Shown here: positions 24,051 to 33,826 of the stretch, one piece after another
Layout: every line of letters begins with the position of its first letter
Position numbering within the stretch: the stretch's first letter is position 1
Assembly (NCBI GenBank): GCA_964017235.1
Contig: OZ024930.1
Coordinates: 29,950,614 to 30,014,613 of the forward strand
DNA: 64,000 bases
DNA from: Sabellastarte sp. h YS-2021
Taxonomy: Eukaryota > Annelida > Polychaeta > Sabellida > Sabellidae
Reading direction: 5' to 3'
Translations under genes and position numbers: made by a program
Notes under the pieces: generated by a model
The model's input: only the letters and a program-made list of their open reading frames with translations
Databases searched by the model: none
What the model was told of the DNA's origin: nothing

Positions 24051-26190
24051 GAATGTCTCTTGAAGAAGAGCTTAGTTATTCCAAAATCATTTAAAGAAAG
24101 GATATATTTGTACCAAACTGTATTAAGTAGGCTTCGTCGCCAGATTGCTCGGTGCAATGCACTTGTAAATAAAGATAAATCAGACTACTATAGTAAACTG
24201 ATCTCAGACAATAGTCATGACTCTCGAAAACTTTGGCGTGAGCTCCATAAGACCCTGAACAGGGTTTCTGATGCCACACTTCCATCTCATGAGTCCGAAA
24301 AGTCATTGGCTGACCAGTTTGCCTCCTTCTTCACCAACAAAATTAAGAAGATTAGAAATAATTTTGCTTCTTCTGGCACTGAATATGATGTTAACCCTCC
24401 TTCAGATCCTCCCCAAATTACTGTCTTTAGGCAAGTTTATGAAGATGCTGTTGATAAAATAATTAAAGCATCACCAACAAAATCATGTCTGTTGGACCCT
24501 CTGCCGACATTCCTGATTAAGGAATGCATTGATATATTGCTACCATCCCTTACAAAGCTGGTCAACTGCTCACTCATGGAGGGATGCGTTCCTGATGCCT
24601 TCAAATCTGCTGTGGTCACTCCACTTATTAAAAAGCCAAATCTTCCCTCAAATGACCTTAAGAATTATCGCCCTGTATCAGGTCTCAGTTTTATATCTAA
24701 ATTGGTAGAACGTGTGGTTGCTAAGCAGCTGTTAGAACATATTAATGCCAATAACTTAGACAACCCGTACCAGTCGGCATATAAGGCGGGCCATTCAACT
24801 GAGACTGCTCTTCTCTACATAAAAAATGAGGTTCACTTATCATTGTCAAGAGGTGAATCCACTGCCTTGGTATTGCTTGACTTGTCTGCTGCCTTCGACA
24901 CCATTGATCACTCTACTCTTCTGGGTTGCCTCCAAAACTGGTTTGGGGTCAGTGGCTCCGTTCTAAAATGGTTCACATCCTACCTAATGGACCGTTACCA
25001 ATCAGTAAAAATTGGTTCTACTTTGTCAGATGTTTGTAAACTCCTATTTGGTGTTCCCCAAGGTTCTGTCCTGGGTCCTTTGTTGTTCTCATTGTACACT
25101 ACCCCCCTCAGTTCCATTATCAGTAAACATAATGGAATAAAGTTTCATTTCTATGCAGATGATAGCCAACTTTATATACATTTATCCCAGAAGAATGCAT
25201 CTGCTGCCTTTGAAAAGCTAAATAAGTGCCTAAATGATGTTAAAGAGTGGATGACAACTAGTAAGCTCAAACTGAATCCTGATAAGACTGAGTTTATCAT
25301 CTTTGGTTCGAAGAGACAAAGGGATAAGTTGAAAGCATGTTTTCCAATTGATATCCTGGGCAACTCACTCTGCCCTGCAGATTCAGTAAAAAATCTGGGT
25401 GTGTGGCTTGATTCAGATTTCTCTTTGTCCAAGCATGTTCAGAATGTCTGCAAAAGTTGTTTTGTTAAACTCCGTGACTTCAGACATGTCAGGCGGTTTC
25501 TTACTCATGATGTTTCTGTGCTTGTAGCCAACGCTCTTGTTAGTAGTCGGTTGGATTACTGCAACTCACTTTTCAGGAGCCTGTCCAAGTTCAATCTACA
25601 CAAATTACAGTGCATCCAAAATAGTGCAGCTAGAATTGTATCAAACACCAGTCGATACACCAGCATAACTCCTGTGCTAAAGAAACTGCATTGGCTTCCT
25701 GTTGAACAGTGCATTGTGTTCAAGACAGTCACACTTGTTTATAAGTATCTTCACACAGGTTTTCCCAGGTATTTTTCACCACATCTTTCTTCCTACAGCA
25801 GTTCTTATAGTACCAGGCGCAGTCAAAGTGGTGGTAATTTCCTAGTTATTCCAAAGTTCTGCCCCTCTGTTCATAAATCTGTCAAACAGTTTGGTAATAG
25901 TTTTGCGTTTGATGCTCCTACTGTGTGGAATACTCTCCCTGATGTGATTCGTGCCTCTCCATCCCTGGCCTCCTTCAGAAAACAGCTTAAAACCTACCTG
26001 TACACCAAAGCATATCCACCCTAGCCTGAATCATCCTCCTGGCGTTCTCCGTGGTGTTCGACCCCTGTTATGTCCCTGGACACAGAATTTTGTTGACTGC
26101 TTTTTGTTTTGTTGCGCCTTAGAGTCCTCTTGTTTGGGGAGATTAAGCGCTATAAAAGTCCAATTAGAATTAGAATTAGAATTAGAATTA
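24051..26190 (+). mobile_element. L2/CR1-like LINE, 5'-truncated, ending in (ATTAGA)n
   Basis: It consists of the reverse transcriptase ORF (24060-26024), a short 3' UTR and a terminal run of ATTAGA units at 26163-26190. The upstream endonuclease region is missing: sequence before 24050 is AT-rich, with stops in frame. Tail-only relatives lie at 18719, 19976, 41300 (minus) and 52150 (minus). The short tandem 3' end without poly(A) is typical of the CR1/L2 group. Confidence 0.88.
24060..26024 (+). CDS. LINE reverse transcriptase (L2/CR1-like), 5'-incomplete
   Basis: This is 654 residues of continuous coding frame from an in-frame stop at 24048. The listed start is TTG, so the natural protein began further upstream and is truncated here. 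Residues about 30-110 are the linker that normally follows the APE endonuclease. Residues about 190-400 are the reverse transcriptase: the first catalytic aspartate is in LLDLSAAFDTIDH (D274), FGVPQGSVLGPLLFS lies near 331, and FYADDSQLY has the YADD pair at about 365-368. The C-terminal part has LDYCNSLF, KLHWLPV and APTVWNTLPD, typical of L2-type LINEs. The catalytic residues are intact and there is no internal stop, suggesting a recent insertion. Without an endonuclease and a 5' end this copy is unlikely to move by itself. Its enzyme would act on its own RNA at the target DNA in the nucleus. Confidence 0.93.
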   Translation: MKKSLVIPKSFKERIYLYQTVLSRLRRQIARCNALVNKDKSDYYSKLISDNSHDSRKLWRELHKTLNRVSDATLPSHESEKSLADQFASFFTNKIKKIRNNFASSGTEYDVNPPSDPPQITVFRQVYEDAVDKIIKASPTKSCLLDPLPTFLIKECIDILLPSLTKLVNCSLMEGCVPDAFKSAVVTPLIKKPNLPSNDLKNYRPVSGLSFISKLVERVVAKQLLEHINANNLDNPYQSAYKAGHSTETALLYIKNEVHLSLSRGESTALVLLDLSAAFDTIDHSTLLGCLQNWFGVSGSVLKWFTSYLMDRYQSVKIGSTLSDVCKLLFGVPQGSVLGPLLFSLYTTPLSSIISKHNGIKFHFYADDSQLYIHLSQKNASAAFEKLNKCLNDVKEWMTTSKLKLNPDKTEFIIFGSKRQRDKLKACFPIDILGNSLCPADSVKNLGVWLDSDFSLSKHVQNVCKSCFVKLRDFRHVRRFLTHDVSVLVANALVSSRLDYCNSLFRSLSKFNLHKLQCIQNSAARIVSNTSRYTSITPVLKKLHWLPVEQCIVFKTVTLVYKYLHTGFPRYFSPHLSSYSSSYSTRRSQSGGNFLVIPKFCPSVHKSVKQFGNSFAFDAPTVWNTLPDVIRASPSLASFRKQLKTYLYTKAYPP

Positions 26191-26324
26191 AGTCCTGACT
26201 GTTAAACTACCTCTGAGTTAGTGTGTCAGGGTCTGTAATTCCAGGAAGCCAGAAATTACCTCACACTTAATAAGTTAATATCCTGAGGTTACATGCTTGT
26301 TCAAGCATAAAGCTGAAAAAGTGA

Positions 26325-26812
26325 TAAATTAAGGTATAGCTGTCAAATAACACAGCACAATTAGGTGAAAGTAAAAATAATAATCAGTTGCATCGATCCA
26401 CATATCTTTGTGATAGGAGAAATATGTCTCAAGTATGGCAGCAGAAAACATTCCGACAGAGCCAGGGTCAAATGTAACACAAAGGGCACACTATGATATT
26501 GCACATCCACATCCCTCAATCAACATCCCTACCAAGTATCGTCTTCCTACACCTTATGGCTTCTGAAATAAAACCTGAACAAGATTTTATAATTAAAGTC
26601 ACTATGGAAAGGACACATTTAAAATCAAGGTCTGACCATGACAGTGCACACCTACACATCCCAACCAATGTCCCCACCAAGTATCAACTTCCTACACCTT
26701 ATGGTTTATGAGATACATCCTGGGTCAGATTTCCCAAATACCCACCTGTCTGATTTACTGCCTGCCATGGGTGAAACAATACCTGCACAGCCTCTAAAGG
26801 CTGTGGAGTGAA
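26325..26812. mobile_element. Tandem-core element (E family), copy 2
   Basis: It starts with AATAATCAGTTGCATCGATC, as in copy 1 near 22565. It has about two core units (ACCAAGTATCAACTTCCTAC, GACCATGACAGTGCACACCT). The right end is CCATGGGTGAAACAATACCT and CACAGCCTCTAAAGGCTGTG. The left TIR is absent. Confidence 0.75.
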
Positions 26813-27177
26813 AAAGCTTTCTAGATCCTAAATACAAGAAATTGATATTATACATGCTTTTGTTGTAATTCCTGTACATATTATGTAACACTAACACACT
26901 CATAAAGTAACAGTTCTGAGAAGTACATGCTATATTAATGAAATCTGTTTCAACAAAAAAAAAGGCATAGAATACCATTGATAAATGAAAGACCAACCGT
27001 TTCCATAATTGTATGTAATGTCTCAACTTCCTTCTATTCATATTTGAAGTCAGAATGAACCATATATTTTTTCTCGATTGAGAGAATTGTCAACAGCTGT
27101 GTCACAGCAATAAACCCATTCAATATTAGGAGATTTAAATATCAATGTTCCTTAATAATTACAAAATCACTGGTACA

Positions 27178-27382
27178 ATGTCTTCGCTCACAATACGCCG
27201 CCTACAGTGGTTCATCTTTTGTATACCTCCAGTACATGTGTTAACTTTTACAACATTATCCCTGCCTTCACAGATTTTCATACCCACATATTTGTCAGGC
27301 GAAATAGTAGCTGAATTTAAAACTCTAGCAAATGTCCAAAAATGTTTATTCAACCAATTTTTTCTTAAAGACATCCATGAAG
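27178..27382 (+). CDS. Possible first coding exon, unrecognised
   Basis: An ATG at 27178 opens 68 codons plus 1 nt to a consensus donor GAAG|GTAAGT (27383). The peptide starts MSSLTIRRLQWFIFC and has a hydrophobic N-terminal stretch (WFIFCIPPVHVLTF) that could be a signal or membrane segment. It joins in frame to the exon at 27784. The minus strand over the same bases is also open: one frame reads AEHLSAVFAQNRGRFQKSG and stops near 27350 at TAA within an AATAAA. The coding strand is therefore uncertain. No family recognised. Confidence 0.3.
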
Positions 27383-27783
27383 GTAAGTCCAGATTTCTGA
27401 AATCTCCCTCTGTTCTGTGCAAATACAGCAGACAGATGTTCTGCATCTACCATGGAACCAAGTGAGCACATTTGTTAATTGGCAACCCATGGTGACAATA
27501 TCTGTTGTTCAGGCTCAGTTATAATATACTCAAGACAGTGATTTTCCATTTAGTCATTTATCACATCTAGATAATTGCAGTTGTCTTTGCATTGTTAAAT
27601 TGGGCTTTCTTTGTATTTTGTGTGTGAGTCAATTAATATCTATATAAAGTGTGCATTTCCACTGCACCAACTGCTTATGTCTGATCACTGAATCAGATGT
27701 CAATTTTATCACTTTGTTTGATTTTATTACCTTGAAAACAGAGGGTATGTGATCATTAGATAATTTGTCTTTTTTTTTTGTAG

Positions 27784-27840
27784 GTTATCAAGATTCACAA
27801 AAGGAAATCTGTACAACTTTCCACCATATTGTCACTGTAG
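27784..27840 (+). CDS. Possible second coding exon, unrecognised
   Basis: A long polypyrimidine acceptor (CTTTTTTTTTTTGTAG) precedes 57 nt ending TGTAG|GTGGGT. Joined to 27382 it continues the frame as GYQDSQKEICTTFHHIVTV. If the donor is not used, the frame stops 31 nt later (TAA at 27869-27871). The exon begins and ends in phase 1. Support is from splice signals only. Confidence 0.3.
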   Translation, partial: VIKIHKRKSVQLSTILSL

Positions 27841-27996
27841 GTGGGTCTTCATCTAACAAAGAACTGATTTAATTTTGGGAATGATCAGCAACCAATACTT
27901 GATCTAGGATGTTTAATATCTGTGCACTCATAAAGAATAGAGGTGTTGATCCCTGGCTCAGATATATTTCTCCCCAAGTACTCCAGTTGTAACTGC

Positions 27997-28317
27997 CACT
28001 GTGGCCTAGTGAGTAACACACTCGCCTAGGAACACAGAGGACGTGGGTTCAATCCCAGGTACAGGCAGATACACAGTAGCTCGGATGACCACTTAAAATG
28101 GCGGTCCTTGGTCATTGGGTCATCTCCCCAGTGGCAGGTTAAAGAACCTCAAGGACATTGATAAATCATCATCCTTGAGCCTGTGTCTTGTCAGTTAGGG
28201 GAATGTCAGTAATTTGAGAGTTGAAATGTACTTGTACAGTTGAATGGAGCATATATAGCGCTTAAACTAGAGTCCTGTAGTATATGGAGATATTGTACTG
28301 AGTATAAATACAAATAC
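27997..28317 (+). mobile_element. Full-length tRNA-derived SINE-3 with L2-like tail
   Basis: Head: CACTGTGGCCTAGTGAGTAA (A box region) and GTGGGTTCAATCCCAGG (B box). The body is unlike SINE-1 or SINE-2. The end, AGAGTCCTGTAGTATATGGA followed by GATATTG..., resembles AGAGTCCTCTTGTTTGGGGA, followed by GATTAAG, in the L2-like LINE tail (26121). AACTGC flanks both ends (27991-27996 and 28318-28323), a possible 6-bp target duplication. At 321 bp it looks complete. Confidence 0.85.
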
Positions 28318-28323
28318 AACTGC

Positions 28324-29067
28324 TTTGTTATGCCCAACATTGACAGATGCAGATGACCAATTTGCAGTGTCAATTCTATTTTTCCCTCTATGATCAGGTC
28401 TTTATGAATTGTGGCAGCTGGAAGTAGTTAGTAAAATTTATATTTCCAGTTGTACTAGCAGTATCTTCACTTGCAACAAATCATGTGTGCCTTTCGTTTT
28501 TTAGGGTTTTTCAGATTTCTCAACTGTTTTTTGACAGGAGCAGTTTAGTATTGCACCAGCACCTCTGAGTTTAAAATCACTTATAAGTCTCATCATCAAT
28601 CCCAACTTACAGCACTTGGGCATCAGAGATCATCAATAGGGATCCATAGGCTTATTTAGAAGTTACAGAACAAGACTGACTGCAGTCGATTATCAAGTAT
28701 TGTGGCAGGAAGAAATCACACATCAGATGCTAAGTTAATTAGCAGTTAATTTTAGCATCCTGGGTTCTCAAGTAATTATTGCTAAATTTGCTTAACACAT
28801 GGTAAACATGTTTTCCTGAGGAGATTTCGCTCAGTTTTCAGATTTACTGAAGATATAAACAAGTTACATACAATGCCATTCACAGTCAAACATACATTAA
28901 GATATGTAGAATTTTCCACGGTATATAAAATTTGCTAGTTAGAAAATCTGTCTCTGTTTCCTTAACTTTCAGGAAATTCTTCACACCTTTGTAACTTCTG
29001 TAACTACATTAGGTCTCTGATCTGTCCTGATCAAAAACTGGCATATATACTGGTGTAATGGTAAATC
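28324..29067. other. No supported gene
   Basis: AT-rich sequence, with an acceptor-like CGTTTTTTAG near 28504 but no exon with a supported frame. Confidence 0.4.
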
Positions 29068-29092
29068 TTCCCCCCCCCCCCCCCTCCCCCCC
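29068..29092. repeat. Poly-C tract
   Basis: A run of about 24 C with a single T. The minus strand is a G-run that could form G-quadruplex structures. Confidence 0.9.
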
Positions 29093-29159
29093 AAAAAAAT
29101 ATTCCCCCTGGGAAAGATTTTATGGGGAGGGAAGAATTACTTTTATAAGATTTCGGACC

Positions 29160-29335
29160 CCAGGGCAATACCCAAATCTCCTTGATTGGACTTTCTACCA
29201 GTACAAACTCCAATTGGACTTTCTACCAAGTTTATGCAGGTAGAAATTCCAATTGGACTTTCTACCGGTAGAAACTCCAATCGGACTTTCTATTGGTAGA
29301 ATTTGAAATTCTACCAGATTGGACTTTATACCATG
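29160..29335. repeat. Palindromic-unit minisatellite
   Basis: About five units of AACTCCAATTGGACTTTCTA followed by CC.GTAG. Each unit is itself nearly self-complementary: GGTAGAAA..TCCAATTGGA..TTTCTACC. Confidence 0.85.
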
Positions 29336-29489
29336 ACATATACATATGATGAATACATATGTCCCTATGTTGTGTAGACATGGTTAAAAAATAACATGAA
29401 GCATAAATTGTCATTTTGCTCACTTAAGTGTCAACAACGGCAATCTTATTCATAAGCTTCATGAAATTATCTTAAAAAACAAAGAAGTA

Positions 29490-30010
29490 AGTTTAAATTT
29501 GATATTACTTCAGAAAATAAGTCTGATTTCAACATTTCTTCATAGGAATAATTTAGTTTAATTTAGACATGTTGTCAAACAGTTAAATTTAATTTAGTAT
29601 TGTATGTACCTCACTGTAAAGTTCAAATTAGTCATTCTCTCACCAAACAGTGCTGATTTTTACCTCGTATATTATTTCAACAAATAGTTAAATTTGACTT
29701 GGACATTATTTTACCAAATAGCAAAGTTTTGCTGACACATTACTTGCACAAACTGTTAAGAATAGGCATTATTTCATTGAATATGTAAGTGTATTTTAGA
29801 TATTAAACTATACCAAATACTTCAGTTTAATGTAGACATTACTTCATTAAACAATTAATTTAATTACTGATAACTAAATGAATTACTAATTACTTATTTC
29901 AAACAGCTAAATTTAATATTTACATATATTACTTTACCAAATTGTTAAGTTTAAATTGGATATTACTTCACCAAGTAGTTAAGTTCAATTCAGACAATAC
30001 TCTGCAAATC
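29490..30010. repeat. Degenerate AT-rich minisatellite
   Basis: About ten diverged repeats of ATTACTTCACCAAATAGTTA followed by AATTTAATTTAGAC, spaced roughly 45-60 bp. Confidence 0.7.
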
Positions 30011-30045
30011 CCTTAATGATAATTCAATGTTATCTAATTCAGGTG

Positions 30046-32457
30046 GGAATTATTTATTTATTCATTTATTTAAGTGACAAGTATAATAGCATAAAAAAAT
30101 GATAACAATTGAATAGCTACATATAGTATATACCCAGCCCTGATGGGCTTATTAGTCACTATAAATACAAAAAAAAGAAAAACTTTACATTTGTTGGAAA
30201 CTGTGGATTTAACATTCTATTTTTGAAATATAATGTTGTTTCTTGTAAACCACATTTCTGATATGAAATTACTCATTACCTTTACATCTAAATGACAGAT
30301 AACATTTATGTACTGTTCCATAAAACTTTCATTAACATCAATATTTAGTTTAGTAAAATAACATGATCTAATGTTATTCAAAGTTGGGCATAAGCATATA
30401 AAATGTACCTCATCTTCTACATCAGAGTTACACAGTTTACACAATCTTTCACTTAACTTTTTTCTTGTATATCGACCAGACTCAATTTCTAAAGGCAAAA
30501 TTCCAATCCTTAACTGACTTATTAGAGATCTTTTAGATTTGGATAGATTGGAAATAATGTATGGTTCTACATCAATGCTATGTTTAAAAAACGAAAAAGT
30601 TCGCAATTTTGGTTTAGATGGAATTTTTGCACTCCATTCTACATTCATTAAATCTTCTATTCTATATTGAGCCTCAGAAATGTCTATTTTTTTACTTTTA
30701 TCAAAATGATCAGTCAAATTGATATTCTCTAACACTGTATATAAATTAAATTCCCATGTATCCGGAGTGAAATTTTGAAGACTCCATTCAAATATTTTCC
30801 TTGTTAGGTTATTTTCATCAAGATAACAAATTTTATTCCAAAACCTTATCATGGAAACATAGTATCTGTATTTTGGTAAATACCAGCCCATGTCTGCTTG
30901 GTATCCAAGCACAGGGGCATTTCTGTGTAACCCTAAGTAAAACCTTGTTGCTCTGTTATGTACTTTATCGCTGTTATGATAATTATTAAATGACCAGACA
31001 CTAGAGCAATAATCCAAAATTGGCCAAACACAACTGTCATACAGTTTTGTAAATGTGCGATAGTGAAGATCTTTAAATGTTTTAAACTTGCCTATGATTT
31101 TACAAAGAGCCCTCCCAGCTGAATCAGCTAATGTTTCTGAACAATCTTTAAAGTTCAGATGTTCGTCAAGGATTACACCCAAATACTTATATTTTGATAA
31201 AGTTTTTATTTCAAGACCGTTTACTTTAAAAATGTGATGTGTCTGCAATTTATTTGTTTTTCTAAAGTGTACAACACCACATTTGGCAACATTTACAGAA
31301 ACTCTCCATTTTTTACACCAATTTGTTAAATAATTTAACATTTTCTGTAATTTTTCTTCTGAATCAGACAGCAAGACCATGTCGTCTGCATATAATAATA
31401 TGCACAAATGATTTTTTCCAAAATTGATACCCAAGTGTAGTTCATTTAGTTCTGTTGCTAAATCATTTATGTAGATATTGAATAACGTGGGGGAGAGGGT
31501 GTCACCTTGTCTAACTCCACAGTCAGAAATAAACCAATCAGTGTAATAGTTATTTATCCGTATACTGTTATAAGTATTAGCATACAATGACTTAATGGCC
31601 CAATATATATTTCCAGTGATGTTATATTTCAACAATTTATAGAAGAGTAGAGTACGATTAATTCTATCAAATGCTTTTTCAAAGTCAATGAAGGCTGCAA
31701 ATGTAGTTTGATTCCTGTTCATTCTCTGTTTGATAATAGTACTGATATTATATACATGTTCATGGCATGATTTACCCTCCCTAAATCCATATTGTTCATC
31801 ACAGATAAGATTCTGTGAATTAAGGAATGATGTCACTCGTGCATTCAATATACCAGTGTAAATTTTACATGTGGTAGGTAAAAGGCTGATACCCCGATAA
31901 GACATAGGTAAATATGGATCCTTATCTGCCCCCTTTGGTATGGGGTGAATAACTGCTTTTAACCATACACTTGGAAGACAATGATTCTGGAAACAGTATT
32001 TGAACATTTTATACAAAGCATATACAGTTTCATTATTTTTCAGAACCTCACTTGGTATCTTATCTACACCTGGTGCTTTATTTCTTTTAGCTTTACCAAC
32101 CTGTTTGGCAACTTCACTATAGGATATAGCTTTGTTCAGTGTTAAGTTTAAGCTATTTGGGTCACAATGATTTTCTTTTTCCTGTACCTGGTCACAAATA
32201 GATCTGTAACTTTCGTTATCAAATTGGCTTGTATTTTCATTGTTAGAATTGTATATACGACTAAAATCATTTTTCCATTTTTGCAACACTTGATCTATGT
32301 TATTTGTTATAATCTCACCTGATCTTACTGATAAAGGTATATTTTTCTTTTTACTACCCAAAGTTTGTAATTTATTCCAGAATTCTTTGGGGTTAGAAGT
32401 GTTTATCCTTTCTAAATTGGGAATACAAAGAAAGTAGTTCTTATATAGGAAAAACAA
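30046..32457 (-). mobile_element. Second LINE, 5'-truncated, tail (AAATAAATG)n
   Basis: On the minus strand: the reverse transcriptase ORF, a short 3' UTR with GCCCATCAGGGCTGGGTATA, then TTAAATAAATGAATAAATAA. The 5' part, including the endonuclease, is missing. No clear target duplication was found. Residue content differs strongly from the L2-like LINE, so this is a separate clade. Confidence 0.85.
30217..32457 (-). CDS. LINE reverse transcriptase with C-terminal zinc-knuckle-like motif
   Basis: This is 746 residues with no internal stop. The first residue is a TTG codon, so the true start lies upstream and is lost. Residues about 20-130 form the linker (NPKEFWNKL). The reverse transcriptase spans about 130-420: FIDFEKAFDRI carries the first aspartate (about 258), CGVRQGDTLSPTLFNIYIND follows, and LLYADDMVLLSD has YADD at about 356-359. 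Near residues 672-690 is CKLCNSDVEDEVHFICLC, a C-x2-C-x8-H-x2-C cluster resembling the zinc-binding motif at the end of several LINE proteins. The clade cannot be fixed by eye; Nimb/I-like or L1/Tx1-like elements are options. The intact frame suggests a young copy. It lies in the presumed intron between the minus-strand exons at 33827 and 16926, in the same orientation as them. Confidence 0.93.
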   Translation of the reverse strand: MFFLYKNYFLCIPNLERINTSNPKEFWNKLQTLGSKKKNIPLSVRSGEIITNNIDQVLQKWKNDFSRIYNSNNENTSQFDNESYRSICDQVQEKENHCDPNSLNLTLNKAISYSEVAKQVGKAKRNKAPGVDKIPSEVLKNNETVYALYKMFKYCFQNHCLPSVWLKAVIHPIPKGADKDPYLPMSYRGISLLPTTCKIYTGILNARVTSFLNSQNLICDEQYGFREGKSCHEHVYNISTIIKQRMNRNQTTFAAFIDFEKAFDRINRTLLFYKLLKYNITGNIYWAIKSLYANTYNSIRINNYYTDWFISDCGVRQGDTLSPTLFNIYINDLATELNELHLGINFGKNHLCILLYADDMVLLSDSEEKLQKMLNYLTNWCKKWRVSVNVAKCGVVHFRKTNKLQTHHIFKVNGLEIKTLSKYKYLGVILDEHLNFKDCSETLADSAGRALCKIIGKFKTFKDLHYRTFTKLYDSCVWPILDYCSSVWSFNNYHNSDKVHNRATRFYLGLHRNAPVLGYQADMGWYLPKYRYYVSMIRFWNKICYLDENNLTRKIFEWSLQNFTPDTWEFNLYTVLENINLTDHFDKSKKIDISEAQYRIEDLMNVEWSAKIPSKPKLRTFSFFKHSIDVEPYIISNLSKSKRSLISQLRIGILPLEIESGRYTRKKLSERLCKLCNSDVEDEVHFICLCPTLNNIRSCYFTKLNIDVNESFMEQYINVICHLDVKVMSNFISEMWFTRNNIIFQK

Positions 32458-33089
32458 ACAAGTTCAATTTGAGATGGAGAGAGATTTATGTGAATTTTCT
32501 GCTCAAAACATCCAATTTAGCAGTCAGATCTGACTAGCCACTGCTAGATACTGATCCCAGAGATTATACATGCAAAGCTAGATACTTCTATAGACCTATG
32601 CAACAAGCAGGTCACATGACCTACAGTTGGCAAACAAAGCCAATCCAGACAAGCAGCAAGTCCTTCCTTATCCAAGTAGTTAATATTCAGATCTCACTTC
32701 CTTAATTTATGTCCATAAAACACTGGTCATCTGATCGTTATGTTTTCTCAACTGAATTACTTGTTATTTTTAACCAGCAAAAGAAAATAAAAACATATTT
32801 GGTTCTATCATGCTAAGAAAGGAGATGGGTTCCATGTTGTCACTCAATAATGTTTCACGTAAATGCACACCACGACTGTTAACTTAATTAACAGGAGCAC
32901 TACTAGGGCATCATTACACATACCAAGAAAAAGGTTGACAATTAAATGGATACAGAATAAACAACATGTTTTGATATACCCTGGTACAGTCATTTTCACT
33001 CATACTCAGTTCCACTTTCACGAACTATATAAAGATCAAATCACAGTTAAAGTTGGGGTCATGGTGTGAATGATTCTGATGATTTCTTT
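32458..33089. other. No supported gene
   Basis: Presumed intron sequence of the minus-strand gene. No repeat or splice pair was recognised. Confidence 0.4.
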
Positions 33090-33720
33090 GAAAGTTTAAG
33101 AGGGTGGCCAAACTTTAGAAAATTCTAAATTTTTCTGCAGCTTTATAGGAAGGATCCACTCAAAGGGTTCAAAGCTTGCTCAAAGTCACTCTGTCTCTAA
33201 CAGTTTTGAAGATAAAAAACATTTTCACTTTCTGCCAAAATTCAAGATGGCAGACAAAATGATGAAAATTCAAAAAAAAATTTCAATGGGCATAACATAA
33301 TGAGTCCTGAACATGTGTTGAGGCCAATATTTGCTCATATATCATTCTACATCTAATGGTTGACATGACAAATGACACTTTCAATTCCTGTTAATATTCA
33401 AGATTGAGGCCAATATGCAGAAAATTCAAACTTTTTCGGGGAATTTAAATAAGGTTCCTTACGACCCAAATTACTCTATCTCCAACAGTCTGAAAAAGAA
33501 ACTTTTTCAATTTCCATCAACATTCAAAATGGTGGTAGAAATTTGAAAATTATAAATTTTACAGTGACGTAAAATTAGGAGTCCAACTACCCAAAGGGTT
33601 CAAAATCTGCTCAAAATTGCTCCATCTCTAACAGTTTCTGAAATAAATGACATGACATTGTTTGATTTCCTGCAAAATGACAATGCCAAAAATGCACTAG
33701 TTTTCACAAAAGCAGGTGAA
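33090..33720 (+). repeat. D-type tandem repeat array 1
   Basis: About four diverged units. Each has AAATTCAAGATGGC-like text, then AAAGGGTTCAAA..TTGCTCAAA, then TCACTCTATCTCTAACAGTT and GA.ATAAATGACATTTTCA. The same family is at 40205-40950 and 48985-49885. Confidence 0.8.
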
Positions 33721-33826
33721 CAACTTTGAGAGAAACTGTGTACCTCCATTACTTCTAAAGAAGTATCTGTGTGTCTTTACTTGAAGTAAAATAACAAATA
33801 ATGCTCATCCATATAAACAAACTCAC

